Origin: Thiobacillus sp. UBA2597
Lineage (GTDB): Bacteria; Pseudomonadota; Gammaproteobacteria; Burkholderiales; Thiobacillaceae
Direction: 5' to 3'
NCBI GenBank assembly: GCA_002339725.1
Contig: DDKN01000081.1
Coordinates: forward strand, 1 to 7,646
Length of the DNA stretch: 7,646 nucleotides
Within the stretch, counting starts at the first letter, position 1. Each line of letters begins with the position of its first letter. A program made the position numbers and the translations under genes. Shown here piece after piece: positions 5,832-7,646 of this stretch. A model generated the notes under the pieces. It was given only the letters and a program-made list of their open reading frames with translations, was not told the origin of the DNA and searched no databases.

Positions 5832-7511
5832 ATGAGCAGCAACGTCAAGGACTGGCAGGGCCGGAGCGCCGGCGACCCCCGACCGCGGGCAGCCACCAGC
5901 GGCACCGACATCCAGCACTGGGATGTCGAGGATCCGCATTTCTGGGAGAGCACCGGCCGCAGGATCGCCAACCGCAACCTGTGGATCTCCATCCCCAGCC
6001 TGTTGCTCGGTTTCGCCATCTGGATGATGTGGGGCATCATCACCGTGCAGATGTTGAACCTGGGTTTCCCCTTCTCTAAGGAAGACATGTTCAGCCTGAC
6101 CGCGATCGCAGGGCTCTCGGGCGCGACCTTGCGCATCCCCTCGTCCTTCTTCATCCGTATCGCCGGCGGCCGCAACAGCATCTTCCTGACCACGGCGTTA
6201 TTGATGATCCCGGCCATCGGCACCGGCATCGCCCTGCAGGACAAGACCACGCCGCTATGGGTGTTCCAGCTGCTGGCCCTGCTCTCCGGCATTGGCGGTG
6301 GCAACTTCGCCTGCTCGATGTCCAACATCAGCACCTTCTTTCCCAAGCGGCTGCAGGGCACCGCACTGGGGTTGAACGCCGGGTTGGGTAACTTTGGCGT
6401 CACCACCATGCAGATACTGATTCCGCTGGTGATGACCGCCGGTATTTTCGGTAGCCTGGCCGGTGCGCCGATGGAACTCATCAAGGACTCCGGCTGGATT
6501 TTGGGCAAGATCCCGGCCGGTACCCCGACCTGGATCCAGAACGCCGGCTGGGTCTGGCTGCTGGCCCTGGTGCCGCTGGCCTTCCTTAGTTTCTTCGGCA
6601 TGAACAACCTGCTGCCGATCTCGCCCGCTATCGGCTCCACCCTGGGCGCCTTCGGCAAGATCCTCTGGCTCTATGGCCTGGCCGCGGCCACTGCCGGCGT
6701 CGGCCTTTATCTCTACCTGCCGCCCGCCGCCGGTGGCCTGGGTCTGCTCAACATGTGGGTGGCATTGCCCTTGATCATGGTCGGCACCCTGTTCGTCATG
6801 CGCCTGTTCGCCATCGGCGAGATGAAGGCCGGCATCCAGAAGCAGTTCGCCATCTTCTCCAACAAGCACACCTGGTCGCTGACCGCGCTTTACGTGGTCA
6901 CCTTCGGCTCCTTCATCGGCTTTTCCGCTGCGGTGCCACTGTCGATCACGGTGATCTTCGGCGACATGCACCTCTACGACGCGGCAACCCAGACCTGGAG
7001 CCACGTCAAGAACCCGAACGCGCCCTCGGCCCTGACTTATGCCTGGATCGGCCCCTTCGTCGGCGCCCTGGTTCGCCCCGTCGGCGGCTGGATCTCGGAC
7101 AAGGTGGGTGGCTCCATCGTCACCCAGGTGATCTCGGCAGTCATGGTCGGTGCCTCGGTCTATGCCGGCTACCTGATGATGCAGGCCTACCACTCGGCCA
7201 CGCCCGAGATCTACTTCACCCAGTTCATGATCACCTTCGTCCTCGTCTTCGCCGCCTCCGGCATCGGCAACGGCTCCACCTTCCGCACCGTCGGCGTCAT
7301 CTTCGACCGCACCCAGGCCGGCCCGGTGCTGGGCTGGACCTCGGCGGTGGCGGCCTACGGCTCATTCATCGCACCGGTGGTGATCGGCGACCAGCTAAAG
7401 GCCGGAACCCCTGAGAACGCCATGTACGGCTTCGCCCTGTTCTATGCCGCCTGCCTGATTCTCAACTGGTGGTTCTATCTGCGCCGCGGCGCCGAGATCA
7501 AGAACCCTTAA
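5832..7511 (+). CDS. narK2: Nitrate/nitrite antiporter NarK2 with extra helix pair
   Basis: 559 aa against about 463 for E. coli NarK. A cytoplasmic N-terminus (1-50) carries DPHFWESTGRRIANRNLWIS, very like E. coli NarK. Binding arginines are R101 (SGATLRIPSSF) and R415 (GALVRPVGGWISDKVGG), equivalent to Arg89 and Arg305. Signature regions are about 153-190 (GIGGGNFACSMSNIS, GLNAGLGNFGV) and 477-515 (GIGNGSTFRTVGVIF). Family knowledge: NarK2-type proteins exchange external nitrate for cytoplasmic nitrite in the inner membrane. Between FGMNNL (255-260) and TFGSFIGFS (357-365) there are about 67 more residues than in E. coli NarK, with two strongly hydrophobic stretches (about 272-295 and 306-327), so about 14 helices are likely. 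Loops near 212-235 and 378-400 are also longer. The ATG at 5832 is chosen for its GGAG. The reading frame is open upstream to 5337, but that part overlaps narK1 and is not coding. narG follows after 28 bp. Confidence 0.94.
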   Translation: MSSNVKDWQGRSAGDPRPRAATSGTDIQHWDVEDPHFWESTGRRIANRNLWISIPSLLLGFAIWMMWGIITVQMLNLGFPFSKEDMFSLTAIAGLSGATLRIPSSFFIRIAGGRNSIFLTTALLMIPAIGTGIALQDKTTPLWVFQLLALLSGIGGGNFACSMSNISTFFPKRLQGTALGLNAGLGNFGVTTMQILIPLVMTAGIFGSLAGAPMELIKDSGWILGKIPAGTPTWIQNAGWVWLLALVPLAFLSFFGMNNLLPISPAIGSTLGAFGKILWLYGLAAATAGVGLYLYLPPAAGGLGLLNMWVALPLIMVGTLFVMRLFAIGEMKAGIQKQFAIFSNKHTWSLTALYVVTFGSFIGFSAAVPLSITVIFGDMHLYDAATQTWSHVKNPNAPSALTYAWIGPFVGALVRPVGGWISDKVGGSIVTQVISAVMVGASVYAGYLMMQAYHSATPEIYFTQFMITFVLVFAASGIGNGSTFRTVGVIFDRTQAGPVLGWTSAVAAYGSFIAPVVIGDQLKAGTPENAMYGFALFYAACLILNWWFYLRRGAEIKNP

Positions 7512-7528
7512 GCCCGACCGGAATTCTT

Positions 7529-7533
7529 AGGAG
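7529..7533 (+). promoter_or_regulatory. narG ribosome binding site
   Basis: AGGAG lies 6 nt before the ATG at 7540, the best ribosome binding site in the window, which suits a highly expressed respiratory enzyme. The 28-bp narK2-narG gap has no hairpin or promoter that I can recognise, supporting co-transcription. Confidence 0.75.
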
Positions 7534-7539
7534 AAAACC

Positions 7540-7646
7540 ATGAGTCACTTTCTTGATCGCCTGACCTTCTTCAGCCAACCGCGCGAGTCCTTCTCCAATG
7601 GCCACGGCGTGCTGACCATCGAAGACCGCAAGTGGGAAGACGCCTA
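7540..7646 (+). CDS. narG: Respiratory nitrate reductase alpha subunit NarG, 3'-truncated by window edge
   Basis: Only the first 35 codons plus two bases are present. The N-terminus MSHFLDRLTFF, then GHGVLTIEDRKWEDAY, lines up with the start of E. coli NarG (MSKFLDRFRYF, then GHGQL and WEDGY). Family knowledge: NarG is the cytoplasmic Mo-bisMGD catalytic subunit of NarGHI, reducing nitrate to nitrite with electrons from quinol through NarH and NarI. The SxFLDR segment corresponds to the vestigial twin-arginine-like motif of NarG; here it lacks paired arginines, as in E. coli. The first Fe-S cluster ligands and all the cofactor site lie beyond the window. It sits 28 bp after narK2 with a strong ribosome binding site, so it is probably expressed with narK1K2, and narHJI are expected downstream. 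Confidence 0.93.
   Translation, partial: MSHFLDRLTFFSQPRESFSNGHGVLTIEDRKWEDA

Noticed and set aside
6255..7193. Minus-strand open frame of 312 codons antisense to narK2
   Set aside because: It shows the same antisense composition bias and has no recognisable motif; narK2 on the plus strand is unambiguous.

Overview
The window is a nitrate-respiration locus from a GC-rich, probably denitrifying proteobacterium. The gene content and order (narXL divergent from narK1-narK2-narG) resemble those of Pseudomonas and of Thauera/Azoarcus-like Betaproteobacteria. The taxonomic placement is inferred from gene order and protein flavour only, because there is no rRNA or other marker gene in the window.

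Layout from left to right. Positions 1-1710 (+) hold the C-terminal 569 residues of a membrane-anchored PAS-PAS-GGDEF diguanylate cyclase whose start lies outside the window. It meets narL tail to tail, and the two stop codons share the bases TTAA at 1707-1710. Positions 1707-4252 (-) hold narX (nitrate/nitrite sensor kinase, TTG start) and narL (response regulator), joined by an ATGA overlap. A 278-bp divergent intergenic region (4253-4530) carries regulatory structure: a 7-2-7 NarL-type operator, extra copies of a TACCACC heptamer, an AT-rich island, and a strong GC hairpin followed by T residues that looks like an intrinsic terminator pointing toward narK1. Positions 4531-7511 (+) hold two dissimilar nitrate transporters: narK1 (421 aa, H+/nitrate symporter type) and narK2 (559 aa, nitrate/nitrite antiporter type with an apparent extra pair of membrane helices). 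narG begins at 7540 and runs off the right end.

How the genes fit together. NarX would sense periplasmic nitrate or nitrite through its P-box and phosphorylate NarL on Asp59. NarL-P would bind the intergenic heptamers and switch on narK1K2G and probably the following nar genes. NarK1 would bring in nitrate at the start of respiration, and NarK2 would exchange cytoplasmic nitrite for nitrate while NarGHI runs. The diguanylate cyclase is adjacent but convergent, so a functional link is only a possibility.

Most of this is a recognisable, known system. The least ordinary parts are the terminator-like hairpin and repeat architecture between narX and narK1, the TTG start of narX beside a perfect palindrome, the enlarged NarK2, and the lack of a recognisable FNR/Dnr box in the divergent promoter region. 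I see no CRISPR array, tRNA, rRNA or mobile element.
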